Shown here: in pieces, positions 10,917 to 19,219 of the stretch
Layout: every line of letters begins with the position of its first letter
How positions within the stretch are numbered: the first letter of the stretch is position 1
Source of the DNA: Thalassobaculaceae bacterium
GTDB lineage: Bacteria > Pseudomonadota > Alphaproteobacteria > Thalassobaculales > Thalassobaculaceae
Length of the DNA stretch: 41,677 nt
Reading direction: 5' to 3'
NCBI GenBank assembly: GCA_029212785.1
Contig: JARGOG010000037.1
Span: forward strand, 1 to 41,677
Notes under the pieces: generated by a model
Seen by the model: only the letters and a program-made list of their open reading frames with translations
Database searches by the model: none
What the model was told of the DNA's origin: nothing
Translations under genes and position numbers: made by a program

Positions 10917-11746
10917 CCGTAGCCGGCCGCCCGAGCCGAACCGTCGGTCCTGCCGCCTCCGCCCGGCGGGTCGCCGCCATGGTGCGGCGCTACTGGTACC
11001 TGATTCGCGGATCCTGGCCGCGTCTGGCCGAACTCGCCTATTGGCCCACGGTGCAGATGATCCTGTGGGGGCTGGTCTCCCAGTTCTTCATGACCCAGTC
11101 GAGCTGGCTCGCCCAGGCCGGCGGGGTGCTGATCGCCGGCGTGCTGCTGTGGGACCTGCTGTTCCGCGGCCAGATCGGCTTCACCATCTGCTTCCTGGAG
11201 GAGATGTGGTCGCGCAATCTCGGCCATCTCTTCGTCAGTCCGCTCAGACCCTGGGAACTGGTGGCGGCGCTGATCACCATGAGCGCGATCCGCACGGTGC
11301 TCGGCGGCGTGTTCGCGGCGGCGATCGCTATCCTGCTCTACGAATTCTCGATTTTCGATCTCGGTCTGCCGCTGCTGGCGTTCTTCCTGGTGCTGATGGG
11401 CATGGGCTGGGGCATCGGCATGGTGATCACGGCCGTGGTGCTGCGCGCCGGGCTCGGGGCGGAGTCGCTCGCCTGGGTGGCGATGTTCGCGCTGGCGCCA
11501 ATCAGCGCCGTCTACTACCCGGTCGAGACTTTGCCGGAATCGGTGCGCTGGCTCGCCTGGTTGACGCCGTCCGCCCATGTCTTCGAAGGCATGCGGGCGC
11601 TGATGGTCGACGACGTGTTCCGCTGGGACCTGCTGGGCCGGGCCGTGGCGCTCGATGTCGTGTATCTGGGCATTGGTGCTGCGACCTTCGCCTGGGCCTT
11701 CGGCAAGGCGCGGGAAGAGGGCAAATTGCTACAGACGGGGGAGTAG
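10913..11746 (+). CDS. ABC-2 type transporter permease
   Basis: 277 residues with about six hydrophobic segments (near 40-60, 70-90, 120-150, 155-185, 190-210 and 245-265). The layout matches ABC-2 membrane proteins, which form homodimeric exporter pores. The ATG overlaps the TGA of the ATPase gene by one base plus the shared A (ATGA, 10913-10916), a strong sign of translational coupling. A positively charged N-terminus of about 30 residues precedes the first helix. The next gene (Nudix) is convergent, so the exporter is probably a two-gene operon. Confidence 0.87.
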   Translation: MTVAGRPSRTVGPAASARRVAAMVRRYWYLIRGSWPRLAELAYWPTVQMILWGLVSQFFMTQSSWLAQAGGVLIAGVLLWDLLFRGQIGFTICFLEEMWSRNLGHLFVSPLRPWELVAALITMSAIRTVLGGVFAAAIAILLYEFSIFDLGLPLLAFFLVLMGMGWGIGMVITAVVLRAGLGAESLAWVAMFALAPISAVYYPVETLPESVRWLAWLTPSAHVFEGMRALMVDDVFRWDLLGRAVALDVVYLGIGAATFAWAFGKAREEGKLLQTGE

Positions 11747-11828
11747 GGACCTCCCTCCGAGAGTTCCGCGCCCAAATTCGGCCAGGATCCCGACTCAACG
11801 CCCTGCCCGCCGTAGCACATGCAGCGGC

Positions 11829-12425
11829 TCACGCCGCGATCAACCGGGCCGCCTGCGGATGGCCGGCCAGGTCCCGACGCGCGACCTCGCGGGCGAACAG
11901 CAGGGCGGACAGATGCAGTCCGTTGACCTTCCGTCGCCCGGACATGATCTCGGCGACGGCTTCGGCGGGATCGACGGTCAGCACGTCGATGGTTTCGCCG
12001 GGATCGAGTTTTTGGGTTCCGGTCGGCACCACGCCGAGCGCCAGATAGACGTGGCAGATGTTGGTCGCCGTCGCCGGGTTCGACCAGAATGGCGGCAGGG
12101 TGATCCATTCACCCCCATCGTATCCGGTCTCTTCCATCAGCTCGCGCGGCATGGCCAGGGCCGGGTCCTCGCCGGCCTCGACGGTGCCCGAGGGCAGGCC
12201 GCGCACGATTTCGCCGGCGGCATGGCGATACTCCTCGACCAGGACGAGCTCACCCGACCCGGTCAAGGCGACGACCATGCACCAGTCGTTCAACTCCAGC
12301 ACATGGTAGGGATCGAGCACGCTGCCGCGCTCGGTGACGCAGCGATCCATGCGATGGCGGATGAAGCGGTCGGAGAACGCCATATGACTGCTCTCGACCG
12401 TCCAGGGAGCGGGTTTCAGGCGCAT
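11829..12425 (-). CDS. Nudix hydrolase, ADP-ribose pyrophosphatase-like
   Basis: 198 residues with a perfect Nudix box GX5EX7REUXEEXGU (GTVEAGE...RELMEETGY, about residues 80-102). The flanking EEYRHAAGE and GLPSGTVE sequences resemble the ADP-ribose pyrophosphatase (NudF) subgroup, which cleaves ADP-ribose or other nucleoside diphosphate sugars. Substrate is inferred only. The gene lies 18 bases downstream of cobT on the same strand, so the two may be co-transcribed, although no role in cobalamin synthesis is known for this family. Confidence 0.82.
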   Translation of the reverse strand: MRLKPAPWTVESSHMAFSDRFIRHRMDRCVTERGSVLDPYHVLELNDWCMVVALTGSGELVLVEEYRHAAGEIVRGLPSGTVEAGEDPALAMPRELMEETGYDGGEWITLPPFWSNPATATNICHVYLALGVVPTGTQKLDPGETIDVLTVDPAEAVAEIMSGRRKVNGLHLSALLFAREVARRDLAGHPQAARLIAA

Positions 12426-12443
12426 CGCTGGATCACCGGCGGA

Positions 12444-13484
12444 TCAGTGCGCCGTGCCCGGGCCGGCCACGCCGGCCGAGGCGAAGGTCGCCATGCCGGC
12501 ATGGCACTCGGCGGCAGCGCGCAGAATGCCGATCGCCAACGTCGCCCCGCTACCCTCGCCGAGCCGCATGCCGAAATCGAACAGCGGCTCCTTGTCGATG
12601 ATCTGCAGCAGCTTCGCGTGGCCCGGCTCGACCGAGCGATGGGCGACGATGCAGTGGTCCAGGGACTTCGGGTCGATTTTCCACAGCACCGAGGCGGCGA
12701 CGGTGCAGGCGAAACCGTCCAGCACCACCGGCGTGCGGGCGAGGCGGGCAGCGATCACCGCGCCGGCGATCGCCGCCAGTTCCATGCCGCCCAGCGCGGC
12801 TAGTTTCTCCAGCGGGTCGGTCAGGTGCGCGTGCTTTGCGACGCCCTCGGCCACCACGTCGGTCTTGCAGACGAGCGCATCTCCGGTCACCCCGGTACCG
12901 CGGCCGACCCAGTCAGAGACCTCGCCGCCGAACAGCGCGCAGGCGAGTGCCGCCGCCGAGGTGGTATTGGCGATACCCATCTCGCCGAGGCAGAGGACGT
13001 CCAGGTTGGGCTCGACCGCCATCATGCCGTAGGCCATGGCCCGGGCGCAGTCGCCGTCGTCCATGGCCGGACCTTCGGTGAAGTCGGCGGTCGGCCGCTC
13101 CAGCGCCATTTCGTAGACCCGCAGGTCGGCGTCGAAGGCCTGGCAGAGCTGGTTCACCGCGGCCCCGCCGGACACGAAGTTCTGCACCATCTGCGCCGTT
13201 ACCTCGGCCGGATAGGCCGACACGCCCCGGGCCGCGACACCGTGATTGGCGGCGAAGACGGCGGTGCGGGGATGGCGCATCTCCGGCGGGTGGCGGCCCT
13301 GCCAGGTGGCGAGCCAGCTCGCCAGCTCCTCCAGGCGGCCGAGCGAGCCACGCGGCTTGGTGAGTTGGACCTCGCGCTCGGCGGCCGCGGTGGCGGCTTC
13401 CAGGTCGGGGCCCGGCAACTCCTTGAACAGAGCGCGGATCTCGTCGAGCGAGGCGTCGGCGGGGTCGAAACCGGTGTTGGACAT
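12444..13484 (-). CDS. cobT: Nicotinate-nucleotide--dimethylbenzimidazole phosphoribosyltransferase CobT
   Basis: 346 residues, the usual length. It makes alpha-ribazole phosphate from nicotinate mononucleotide and dimethylbenzimidazole for the lower ligand of cobalamin. Family motifs include KPRGSLGRLEELA near the N-terminus, FAANHGV, GEMGIANTTSAAA and the C-terminal FGMRLGEGSGA, which holds the catalytic glutamate of this family. It is divergent from cobS (13594), so the 109-base gap must hold both promoters. I looked for a cobalamin riboswitch there and saw none. Confidence 0.95.
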   Translation of the reverse strand: MSNTGFDPADASLDEIRALFKELPGPDLEAATAAAEREVQLTKPRGSLGRLEELASWLATWQGRHPPEMRHPRTAVFAANHGVAARGVSAYPAEVTAQMVQNFVSGGAAVNQLCQAFDADLRVYEMALERPTADFTEGPAMDDGDCARAMAYGMMAVEPNLDVLCLGEMGIANTTSAAALACALFGGEVSDWVGRGTGVTGDALVCKTDVVAEGVAKHAHLTDPLEKLAALGGMELAAIAGAVIAARLARTPVVLDGFACTVAASVLWKIDPKSLDHCIVAHRSVEPGHAKLLQIIDKEPLFDFGMRLGEGSGATLAIGILRAAAECHAGMATFASAGVAGPGTAH

Positions 13485-13593
13485 GGGTCCTCGTCAGCAG
13501 GGACGTGGCTGTACTCTATGCGCCACGGTTGTTGCGATGTCGGGCGAAGGCTATACCCGCTCGACCGATGTGACGCAAAGCGAGACCATCGAC

Positions 13594-14400
13594 ATGACCC
13601 ATTCGGCTTCTCCTGAGAGCGATCCCGGCGCCGGAAGGGGCGGCCCGACGACACGCTGGTTCGACGAGCTCGGCCTGGCGACGGTGTTCCTCACCCGCCT
13701 GCCCTGGCCGCTGCCGATCCGCGACCTGCGCCCGCTGATGGCGGCGAGCTGGGCGTTTCCTGTGGTCGGCATCGTGATCGGGTTGATCGGCGGCGTCGCG
13801 TTCGCCGTCGCCGACACGCTCGGTCTGCCGGGCGGCGCGTCCGCGCTGGTGTCACTGGCCGCCGCGGCGCTGGCCACCGGCGCGCTGCACGAGGACGGGC
13901 TTGCCGACATGGCTGATGGATTCGGCGGTGGCCGCGATGCCGAGGGCAAGCGCCGGATCATGCGCGACAGCCGGATCGGCAGCTATGGCGTGCTCGCGCT
14001 GATCCTGACGGTCGGATTCAAGGCCGCCTGTCTCGCCGAGCTCGACGCGGACGCAGCGGTTCTGGCGATGATCGCCGCTCACACCCTGGCACGGGGCGTG
14101 GTGCCGGCGCTCGCCCGGTCGCTGCCTTTCGCCGCCGGAGACGGGCTCGGCCGCGCGGCCGGCAAGCCCGGACGCACCGGTGCGCTATGGGCCGCCGGGA
14201 TCGGCGTGGGCGCGGCGCTCTTCGTCCTGCCCGCCGGGATCGGCATAGCCGCGGCCCTGGCCGCCGGCGTCGCCGCATTGGGAGTCGGCCTGCTCGCCCG
14301 CCGGCAGATCGGCGGCATCACCGGCGACGTTCTCGGGGCCGCCGAGCAGCTGGCGGAAACCGCCGCGCTGGCCGCCATCACGATCTACTTCGCGACCTGA
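13594..14400 (+). CDS. cobS: Adenosylcobinamide-GDP ribazoletransferase (cobalamin 5'-phosphate synthase) CobS
   Basis: 268 residues from the ATG at 13594. This inner-membrane enzyme joins adenosylcobinamide-GDP and alpha-ribazole (phosphate), the last assembly step of cobalamin. Motifs are FLTRLPWP (32-39), HEDGLADMADGFGGG (99-113) and MRDSRIGSYG (123-132). Alanine- and leucine-rich membrane segments fill the rest. An in-frame ATG at 13537 and still earlier starts would add sequence not typical of the family or run into cobT, so they are less likely. cobC follows after 9 bases. Confidence 0.93.
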   Translation: MTHSASPESDPGAGRGGPTTRWFDELGLATVFLTRLPWPLPIRDLRPLMAASWAFPVVGIVIGLIGGVAFAVADTLGLPGGASALVSLAAAALATGALHEDGLADMADGFGGGRDAEGKRRIMRDSRIGSYGVLALILTVGFKAACLAELDADAAVLAMIAAHTLARGVVPALARSLPFAAGDGLGRAAGKPGRTGALWAAGIGVGAALFVLPAGIGIAAALAAGVAALGVGLLARRQIGGITGDVLGAAEQLAETAALAAITIYFAT

Positions 14401-14409
14401 GGAGTGAGC

Positions 14410-15024
14410 ATGTCCGCGCCAACCCGCTGGTGGCTCGTCCGCCATGCCCCGGTGATCAATCCGAGCGGGGCGATCTATGGCCAGTCGGACATCGACTGCG
14501 ACGTCTCCGACGCCCGGGTGTTCGGCGCGGTCGCGGGCATCCTGCCGACAGATGCGCTCTGGCTGCAGAGCCCGCTGACCCGTACCCGCAAGACCGCCCA
14601 GGCGCTCAAGGCGGCGGGGGCGGTCGGGCCGGAACCGATCGACGAGCCGCGGCTGATGGAACAGAGCTTCGGCGACTGGCAGGGCGGCGACCGGGCCGTG
14701 GTGCGGGCCCGCCATCCGGAAGCCTATCGCCGGTTCTGGCTGGCACCGGCCGACGAGCGGGCGCCGAACGGCGAGAGTTTCGTCGATGTGGTCGAGCGGG
14801 TCACCGACGCGTTGCAGGAGTGGAGTGGGAAGGCGCCGGGACGCGACATCGTCGCGGTGGTGCATGGCGGGCCGATCCGCGCGGCACTGGCCCACGCGCT
14901 GGCGCTGGCGCCGGAACGGGCGCTGTCCTTCCATGCGGAAACCGTGTCGGTGACGCGGGTCGACCTCTATCCCGACGGCCAGTCGGCGGTAGTCTTCGTC
15001 AACGCCACTCCCTGGCGGTTCTGA
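14410..15024 (+). CDS. cobC: Histidine phosphatase family protein, probable alpha-ribazole phosphatase CobC
   Basis: 204 residues. The N-terminal LVRHAP (9-14) is the RHG/RHA phosphohistidine motif, and VVHGGPIRAAL supplies the second active-site histidine. LQSPLTRTRKTA gives the conserved phosphate-binding arginines. Enzymes of this class remove phosphate from alpha-ribazole 5'-phosphate. The assignment to CobC rests on the cobT-cobS neighbourhood, since the fold alone does not define the substrate. I chose the ATG at 14410 because GGAG ends 5 bases before it; a GTG at 14404 is in frame but overlaps that site. The 3' end overlaps the convergent cobK-like gene by 26 bases. Confidence 0.82.
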   Translation: MSAPTRWWLVRHAPVINPSGAIYGQSDIDCDVSDARVFGAVAGILPTDALWLQSPLTRTRKTAQALKAAGAVGPEPIDEPRLMEQSFGDWQGGDRAVVRARHPEAYRRFWLAPADERAPNGESFVDVVERVTDALQEWSGKAPGRDIVAVVHGGPIRAALAHALALAPERALSFHAETVSVTRVDLYPDGQSAVVFVNATPWRF

Positions 15025-15784
15025 GGTAGTCCGGCGGGTTCAGGATCGAGTCGACCCAATCGACCGCGACATCGATCGACCTGGCCGGAACCTCGCTGCG
15101 CTCGATCGGGCGGCGGATCATCACGATCGGCAGGTCGAGGCCGCGGGCGGCGCGCACCAGCGGCGCGTCGGCCGCCGTTCCCGTCGCCCGCATGACCACG
15201 GCCTGGGCCTCGGTGCGGCGGAGCAGCAGGGTGTCGCCGGCGACGCTGTATGGCGGCGGAGCGACAATCGGCTCGAACCGCGGCGGCAATGTCCAGGAGA
15301 TCGGCGCCTTGGCAAGCCGGGTCGGGAACCGCAACCCACCGACCGGCGCGAAGGCGGCGATATCCTGCGGCGGCAGCCAGAGCAGGGCGGTTCGGGCGAC
15401 CGAGGCGATGGCCCCGACGGCGCCGTCCAGGTCCCGTACCTCGACCCAGCGGTCGAGGGGGTGGCGCTCCCATCCGCGCGGCCGGTAGGTCAGGCGCGAC
15501 ATCGCTCCGCGTCGGGCATTGTCGCGTAACGCCCGCACGGTGGCTCGATCGAACGGGTCGAGCGCGTCGATCACCGCCGCCGCTTCGCCGATTGCCGTGT
15601 CGCCGATCCGGTCGACCGTGCACCCGCGCGGCGGGCGCGTGCCGCCATGCAGGGTGACCAGCAGTCGGGCATCCGGGGCGAACCGCTCGGCCAGTTGCTC
15701 GGCCAGACGGGCGCCGTCGGCGGTGCCGACGAAGATCCGGACCGTCCGCGCGACGGTCGGCGAAAGGGGGTGCGGATCGCTCAT
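14999..15784 (-). CDS. cobK: Diverged precorrin-6A reductase CobK/CbiJ
   Basis: 261 residues, the normal length. The N-terminal IFVGTADGARLAEQLAERF follows the family's nucleotide-binding start. AVIDALDPFDRATVRALRDNA occupies the place of the usual DATHPFA block. The C-terminal VVMRATGTAADAPLVRAARGL and PIVMIRRP match the family's C-terminal signature, usually VVTKNSGG...KI.AAR..GLPVVMIRRP. The enzyme reduces precorrin-6A in the aerobic cobalamin pathway. Several usually conserved positions are changed (THPF to LDPF, TKNSG to MRATG), so it is either a fast-evolving orthologue or a paralogue. It converges on cobC with a 26-base overlap. Confidence 0.72.
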   Translation of the reverse strand: MSDPHPLSPTVARTVRIFVGTADGARLAEQLAERFAPDARLLVTLHGGTRPPRGCTVDRIGDTAIGEAAAVIDALDPFDRATVRALRDNARRGAMSRLTYRPRGWERHPLDRWVEVRDLDGAVGAIASVARTALLWLPPQDIAAFAPVGGLRFPTRLAKAPISWTLPPRFEPIVAPPPYSVAGDTLLLRRTEAQAVVMRATGTAADAPLVRAARGLDLPIVMIRRPIERSEVPARSIDVAVDWVDSILNPPDYLRTAREWR

Positions 15785-15915
15785 GGCGACAGCCTAGGGG
15801 GTGCCGCTGCCTGCGGCAATTCCGCCGATTCCCGGTTTCGTGTCTTTGACGTGGAGGGCCGTCTCCCATATGACCGGTCAGGCGCTTTCGTTCCGACCCG
15901 CCGAAGGGTGATCCC

Positions 15916-16503
15916 ATGTCGTCCCGCGTGTTCTTCTTCGTCGTCACCCTGCTTGCCGCGGCCTTGGCCGGCACGGTCACCGCCGGATACTTCATCTGGC
16001 AGGCGAAGGAGGGCAATGTCGAGATCGGTGGGCCGTTCACCCTGATGGACCAGACCGGCACGGTGGTCACGGAGAAGACCTATGCGGGGACCTGGCAGAT
16101 CGTGTTCTTCGGCTACACTTTCTGCCCCGACGTCTGTCCGACCAACCTGGCGACGGTGACCACGGCCCTGGACGAGCTCGGGCCGCTGGCGAAGCAGGTC
16201 ACGCCGATCTTCATCTCCGTCGATCCGGAGCGCGACACCGTCGAGCAGCTCGCCTCCTACCACGAGTTCTTCCATCCCAGCTTCGCCATGCTGACCGGTA
16301 CGCCGGAGCAGGTCGCCGCGGTCGCCCGGGAGTTCCGCGTGTATTTCGCCAAGGCGGAGAGCGACGACGCCTCGGACTACCTGATGGACCATTCCTCCAT
16401 CACGTATCTCCTGAATCCGGACGGCGAGTACGTGACCCATTTCAGCCACGACACCCCGCCGGAGAAGATCGCCGAGACCCTGCGCGGCTACATCCAGGGC
16501 TGA
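15916..16503 (+). CDS. SCO1/SenC/PrrC family copper chaperone
   Basis: 195 residues. One N-terminal hydrophobic segment (about 5-28) anchors a periplasmic thioredoxin-like domain. The copper ligands are C70 and C74 in TFCPDVCP and H159 in MDHSSITYLLNPDG. The family delivers copper to the CuA or CuB site of cytochrome oxidase. In Rhodobacter the homologue prrC/senC sits in the regB-regA cluster; here it is about 6 kb away behind cobalamin genes, so a functional link with RegBA is only suggestive. It ends 93 bases from a convergent flavoprotein gene. Confidence 0.9.
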   Translation: MSSRVFFFVVTLLAAALAGTVTAGYFIWQAKEGNVEIGGPFTLMDQTGTVVTEKTYAGTWQIVFFGYTFCPDVCPTNLATVTTALDELGPLAKQVTPIFISVDPERDTVEQLASYHEFFHPSFAMLTGTPEQVAAVAREFRVYFAKAESDDASDYLMDHSSITYLLNPDGEYVTHFSHDTPPEKIAETLRGYIQG

Positions 16504-16520
16504 GGCCACTCTCTCGCACT

Positions 16521-16576
16521 CTCACCGATTTCCTGGATCGCCCGGCCTCGGGCCGGACGTTCAGGAAGTCGGCGAG
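16521..16576. terminator. Long two-part hairpin between convergent genes
   Basis: An inner perfect stem CCGGCC/GGCCGG (16542-16547 with 16551-16556, 3-base loop) is enclosed by an outer 15-base arm pair (16521-16535 with 16562-16576) that pairs at 13 positions. It fills the gap between the SCO and flavoprotein genes, so it probably ends both transcripts. It could also be an intergenic palindromic repeat. Confidence 0.55.
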
Positions 16577-16596
16577 GGGGTTAGAGGGGCGGGGTG

Positions 16597-18102
16597 CTAC
16601 TCCGCGGCCGATGCCTTGCGGTCGGCCCCGGTATAGGCGGCGGCGCTGTTGCCGGCGAGGCGGCCGAATACGGTGCCGGCCATCAGGCCGCTGCCGCCGG
16701 GATAGTTCTCCACGAACAGCCCGCCGACCAGCTCCCCCGCCGCGTAGAGGCCGGGGATCGAGTTGTCGGACAGGTCCTGCACCTCGCCGCGGCCGTTGAT
16801 CTTGAGCCCGCCGAACGTGAAGGTGATGCCGGTCGTGGTGACATAGGCTTCGAACGGCGGCTCGTCGATCGGCAGGGCCCAGTTGGTCTTGTCGATCTCC
16901 AGGCCCTTGGTGGTCACGCCGTCCAGGACGGCCGGATTGAACTTGCCCGGCCGACACGCCGCGTTGAACTCCGCGATCGTCCTGCTCAGCGCGTCCGGCG
17001 CGATCTCCAACGCGGCGGCCAGATCCTCGATGCTGTTGGCGGTGACCTTGGTGACCTCGCGGATGCGGTATTCGTCGCGCAGCAGCGGGATGGTCTTCTG
17101 GTCGAAGATCTGCACCGCCGTGCGGTAGGGCTGACCCATGATGGCGCGGCCGAACTTCACGTAGGTGTGGTTGCGTACATCCTCACCCTCGTTGACGAAG
17201 CGCTCCCCGTTCATGTTGACCATGATGCCCCAGGGGTAGGAGTGCTTCTGGAAGTTGTCGAGCACCGAGCGGTCGCCATAGGGCGGGGCGGAGATGTCCC
17301 AGCCGACCGAGTGGCAGCCGGACCAGTTGCCATAGGGCCGCGCACCCATATCCAGCGCCATGCGGATGCCGTCGCCCATGTTGTGACGGGTGCCGCGTAC
17401 CCGGCAGAGATCCCAACCCGGACCGAGATAGCGCACCCGCATCTCCGGGTTCGACTCGAACCCACCGCAGGCGAGGATGACCGCGTCGGTGGCGATCTCT
17501 TCGTAGCCGTCGGGACCGAACACCTCGATGCCAGTGATGCGGCGGCGCTTGTCGTGGATCAGTCGGGTGGCCCCGGTGCCGTAGCGGATCTCGCAGCCAA
17601 GCCGGTCGATCTCCGCCAGTTCCATCTCGATCAGGCCGGCGCCGCCACCGACCGCCTCGATATTCACGCCGCCGTAGAAGTGATGCTTGCCGTCGACCAG
17701 GAAGGATTGGCGGCCGAACATCGGAATGAAGCGGACCCGGTGCTCGCGCAGCCAGGCCATGGCCGGACGGGATCCGTCGATCAGGGTCCAGGCCATGTCC
17801 TCGTCGGACTGATGACGGGTGACTTTCATCAGGTTGTCGTAGAACGCCTGGCGGTCGTGGGATGGCAGTACGATCTGTTCGCGCTCGGCGTCGGACAGGT
17901 CGACCAGCACGTCGGTGACCGCGTCGTCGATGCCGGTGTGGCAGAACCGGAAGCCGCCGGCGGTGAAGTACGAGTTGCCGCCCTTCTCGTCCTCGTTGGC
18001 CTTCTCCAGGATCAGCACACTGGCGCCGTTCTCACGCGCCGCCATGGCGGCCGAGAGTGCGGCATTGCCCGCGCCGACGACGACCACATCATATTTCGCC
18101 AT
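16597..18102 (-). CDS. FAD-dependent dehydrogenase, TcuA (tricarballylate dehydrogenase)-like
   Basis: 501 residues. The N-terminal VVVVGAGNAALSAAMAA is the FAD-binding Rossmann motif. GGNSYFTAGGFRF (about 41-53), the central VILACGGFESN and the C-terminal ENYPGGSGLMAGTVFGRLAG place it in the fumarate reductase/succinate dehydrogenase flavoprotein family, closest by recollection to TcuA, which oxidises tricarballylate to cis-aconitate. No tcuB is present, so the substrate could be another carboxylate. A GGAGG lies 8 bases before the ATG. It is divergent from a LysR gene, which probably regulates it. Confidence 0.78.
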   Translation of the reverse strand: MAKYDVVVVGAGNAALSAAMAARENGASVLILEKANEDEKGGNSYFTAGGFRFCHTGIDDAVTDVLVDLSDAEREQIVLPSHDRQAFYDNLMKVTRHQSDEDMAWTLIDGSRPAMAWLREHRVRFIPMFGRQSFLVDGKHHFYGGVNIEAVGGGAGLIEMELAEIDRLGCEIRYGTGATRLIHDKRRRITGIEVFGPDGYEEIATDAVILACGGFESNPEMRVRYLGPGWDLCRVRGTRHNMGDGIRMALDMGARPYGNWSGCHSVGWDISAPPYGDRSVLDNFQKHSYPWGIMVNMNGERFVNEGEDVRNHTYVKFGRAIMGQPYRTAVQIFDQKTIPLLRDEYRIREVTKVTANSIEDLAAALEIAPDALSRTIAEFNAACRPGKFNPAVLDGVTTKGLEIDKTNWALPIDEPPFEAYVTTTGITFTFGGLKINGRGEVQDLSDNSIPGLYAAGELVGGLFVENYPGGSGLMAGTVFGRLAGNSAAAYTGADRKASAAE

Positions 18103-18131
18103 TGCCGTTTCCTCCGTGGCGTTGCGTATTT

Positions 18132-18147
18132 TGTCAGGAGATTGACA
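18132..18147. promoter_or_regulatory. Palindromic operator candidate for the LysR regulator
   Basis: TGTCAGGAGATTGACA is a perfect inverted repeat with 5-base arms and a 6-base spacer, in the 107-base gap between the divergent flavoprotein and LysR genes. Its right arm overlaps the TTGACA -35 element of the likely lysR promoter. That layout fits autorepression plus control of the divergent gene, but it is inferred. Confidence 0.5.
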
Positions 18148-18169
18148 CTTTGGTTTTCGACAGTAAATT
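18142..18169 (+). promoter_or_regulatory. Candidate sigma-70 promoter of the LysR gene
   Basis: A perfect TTGACA at 18142-18147 is followed after 16 bases by TAAATT (18164-18169), about 40 bases upstream of the chosen start codon. The surrounding DNA is AT-rich compared with its neighbours. Confidence 0.45.
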
Positions 18170-18209
18170 TAAACATTCATGGCAATTAATAAGAAAAATA
18201 GAATTATCG

Positions 18210-19118
18210 ATGGATTACCTGCTCAAGGAAATCGGCGTCTTCGTGCGGATCATCGAGCTTGGCAGCTTCAAGGCCGCGGCCGAGGACCTGCACCTGACGC
18301 AGTCGGCCCTGACCCAGCGCCTGAAGAAGCTGGAGGAGGCACTCGGCGTTCGGCTGATCGATCGCACGACGCGCAGCGTGGCGCCGACGGCCGTCGGCCG
18401 AAGCTTCCTCCCCGTGGCCAAGCGGCTGTTGATGCAGTTCGAGCAGTCGATGACGGATCTGAACAACCTGATCCAGGCCCGGACCGGACAGGTCACGATC
18501 GCCAGCCTGATTTCGGTCGCGACCTATGTTCTGCCGGTCGCGCTGAAACGGTTCAGCCAGGCGCACCCCAATGTCAGCGTGCGGATCTTCGACGACCCGG
18601 AACAGGAAATCGCCGGCCGGGTGCGGCGTGGAGAGGCGGAATTCGGCATCGACATGCAGACCGCCACTCTGGATCCGGAGATCGAGGCGATTCCGGTGCT
18701 GCAGGACCGCTACGTTCTGGTTTTCCCGGCTGACCACCCGGCCTTGCCGGAAGGCCCGGTGGCTTGGGACGCACTTGCCGACCTGCCGCTGGTCACCTAC
18801 GGGTCGCGCAGTGGCACCAACCAACTGATGCACGCCCGGGCGCGGAACCTTCCGGGCACCGGAAAATGGCGCTACGAGGTTCAGCATCTGTCGACCCTGC
18901 TGGGGCTCGTGCGAGCGGGGCTCGGTGTCGGTATCGTGCCGACCATGGCGATGCGGGGACAGGAGGACGCGGTCCTCGCCCAGCGGCCGCTGGTGGAACC
19001 CGACCTGCGACGTGACATCGTTCTGGTGCAGCGGCATGGGGTCGATCTCTCCCCGGCGGCGGAGATCCTGAAATCCTTTATTCTGAACGCTTTCGAGCGG
19101 TTCGGGGACCGGGCCTGA
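18210..19118 (+). CDS. LysR-family transcriptional regulator
   Basis: 302 residues. The N-terminal winged helix-turn-helix (about 1-60) reads IGVFVRIIELGSFKAAAEDL...SALTQRLKKLEEALGVRL, standard for LysR. The C-terminal effector domain (about 90-295) is of the type that senses small metabolites. The start at 18210 gives the usual family beginning; an upstream in-frame ATG at 18057 would run through the divergent gene. No clear ribosome-binding site precedes the start. Gene order suggests it controls the TcuA-like gene, and perhaps the aldolase gene 101 bases downstream. Confidence 0.9.
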   Translation: MDYLLKEIGVFVRIIELGSFKAAAEDLHLTQSALTQRLKKLEEALGVRLIDRTTRSVAPTAVGRSFLPVAKRLLMQFEQSMTDLNNLIQARTGQVTIASLISVATYVLPVALKRFSQAHPNVSVRIFDDPEQEIAGRVRRGEAEFGIDMQTATLDPEIEAIPVLQDRYVLVFPADHPALPEGPVAWDALADLPLVTYGSRSGTNQLMHARARNLPGTGKWRYEVQHLSTLLGLVRAGLGVGIVPTMAMRGQEDAVLAQRPLVEPDLRRDIVLVQRHGVDLSPAAEILKSFILNAFERFGDRA

Positions 19119-19159
19119 CCCGACCGGAGACACGCGCCAACAGTCGGGTGCTAGCCATC

Positions 19160-19188
19160 TTGATCGCAGCGGGACTGCACCATATTGT
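19160..19188 (+). promoter_or_regulatory. Candidate promoter of the DapA-family gene
   Basis: TTGATC (19160-19165) and TATTGT (19183-19188) are separated by 17 bases and end about 30 bases before the start codon. A weak match, given because it lies in the expected place. Confidence 0.25.
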
Positions 19189-19219
19189 CGGCCCTCAACA
19201 TACCGCCCGGAGGAAACCG

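Noticed and set aside
13485-13593. Cobalamin riboswitch between cobT and cobS
   Set aside because: The gap is only 109 bases and no B12-box-like sequence could be found.
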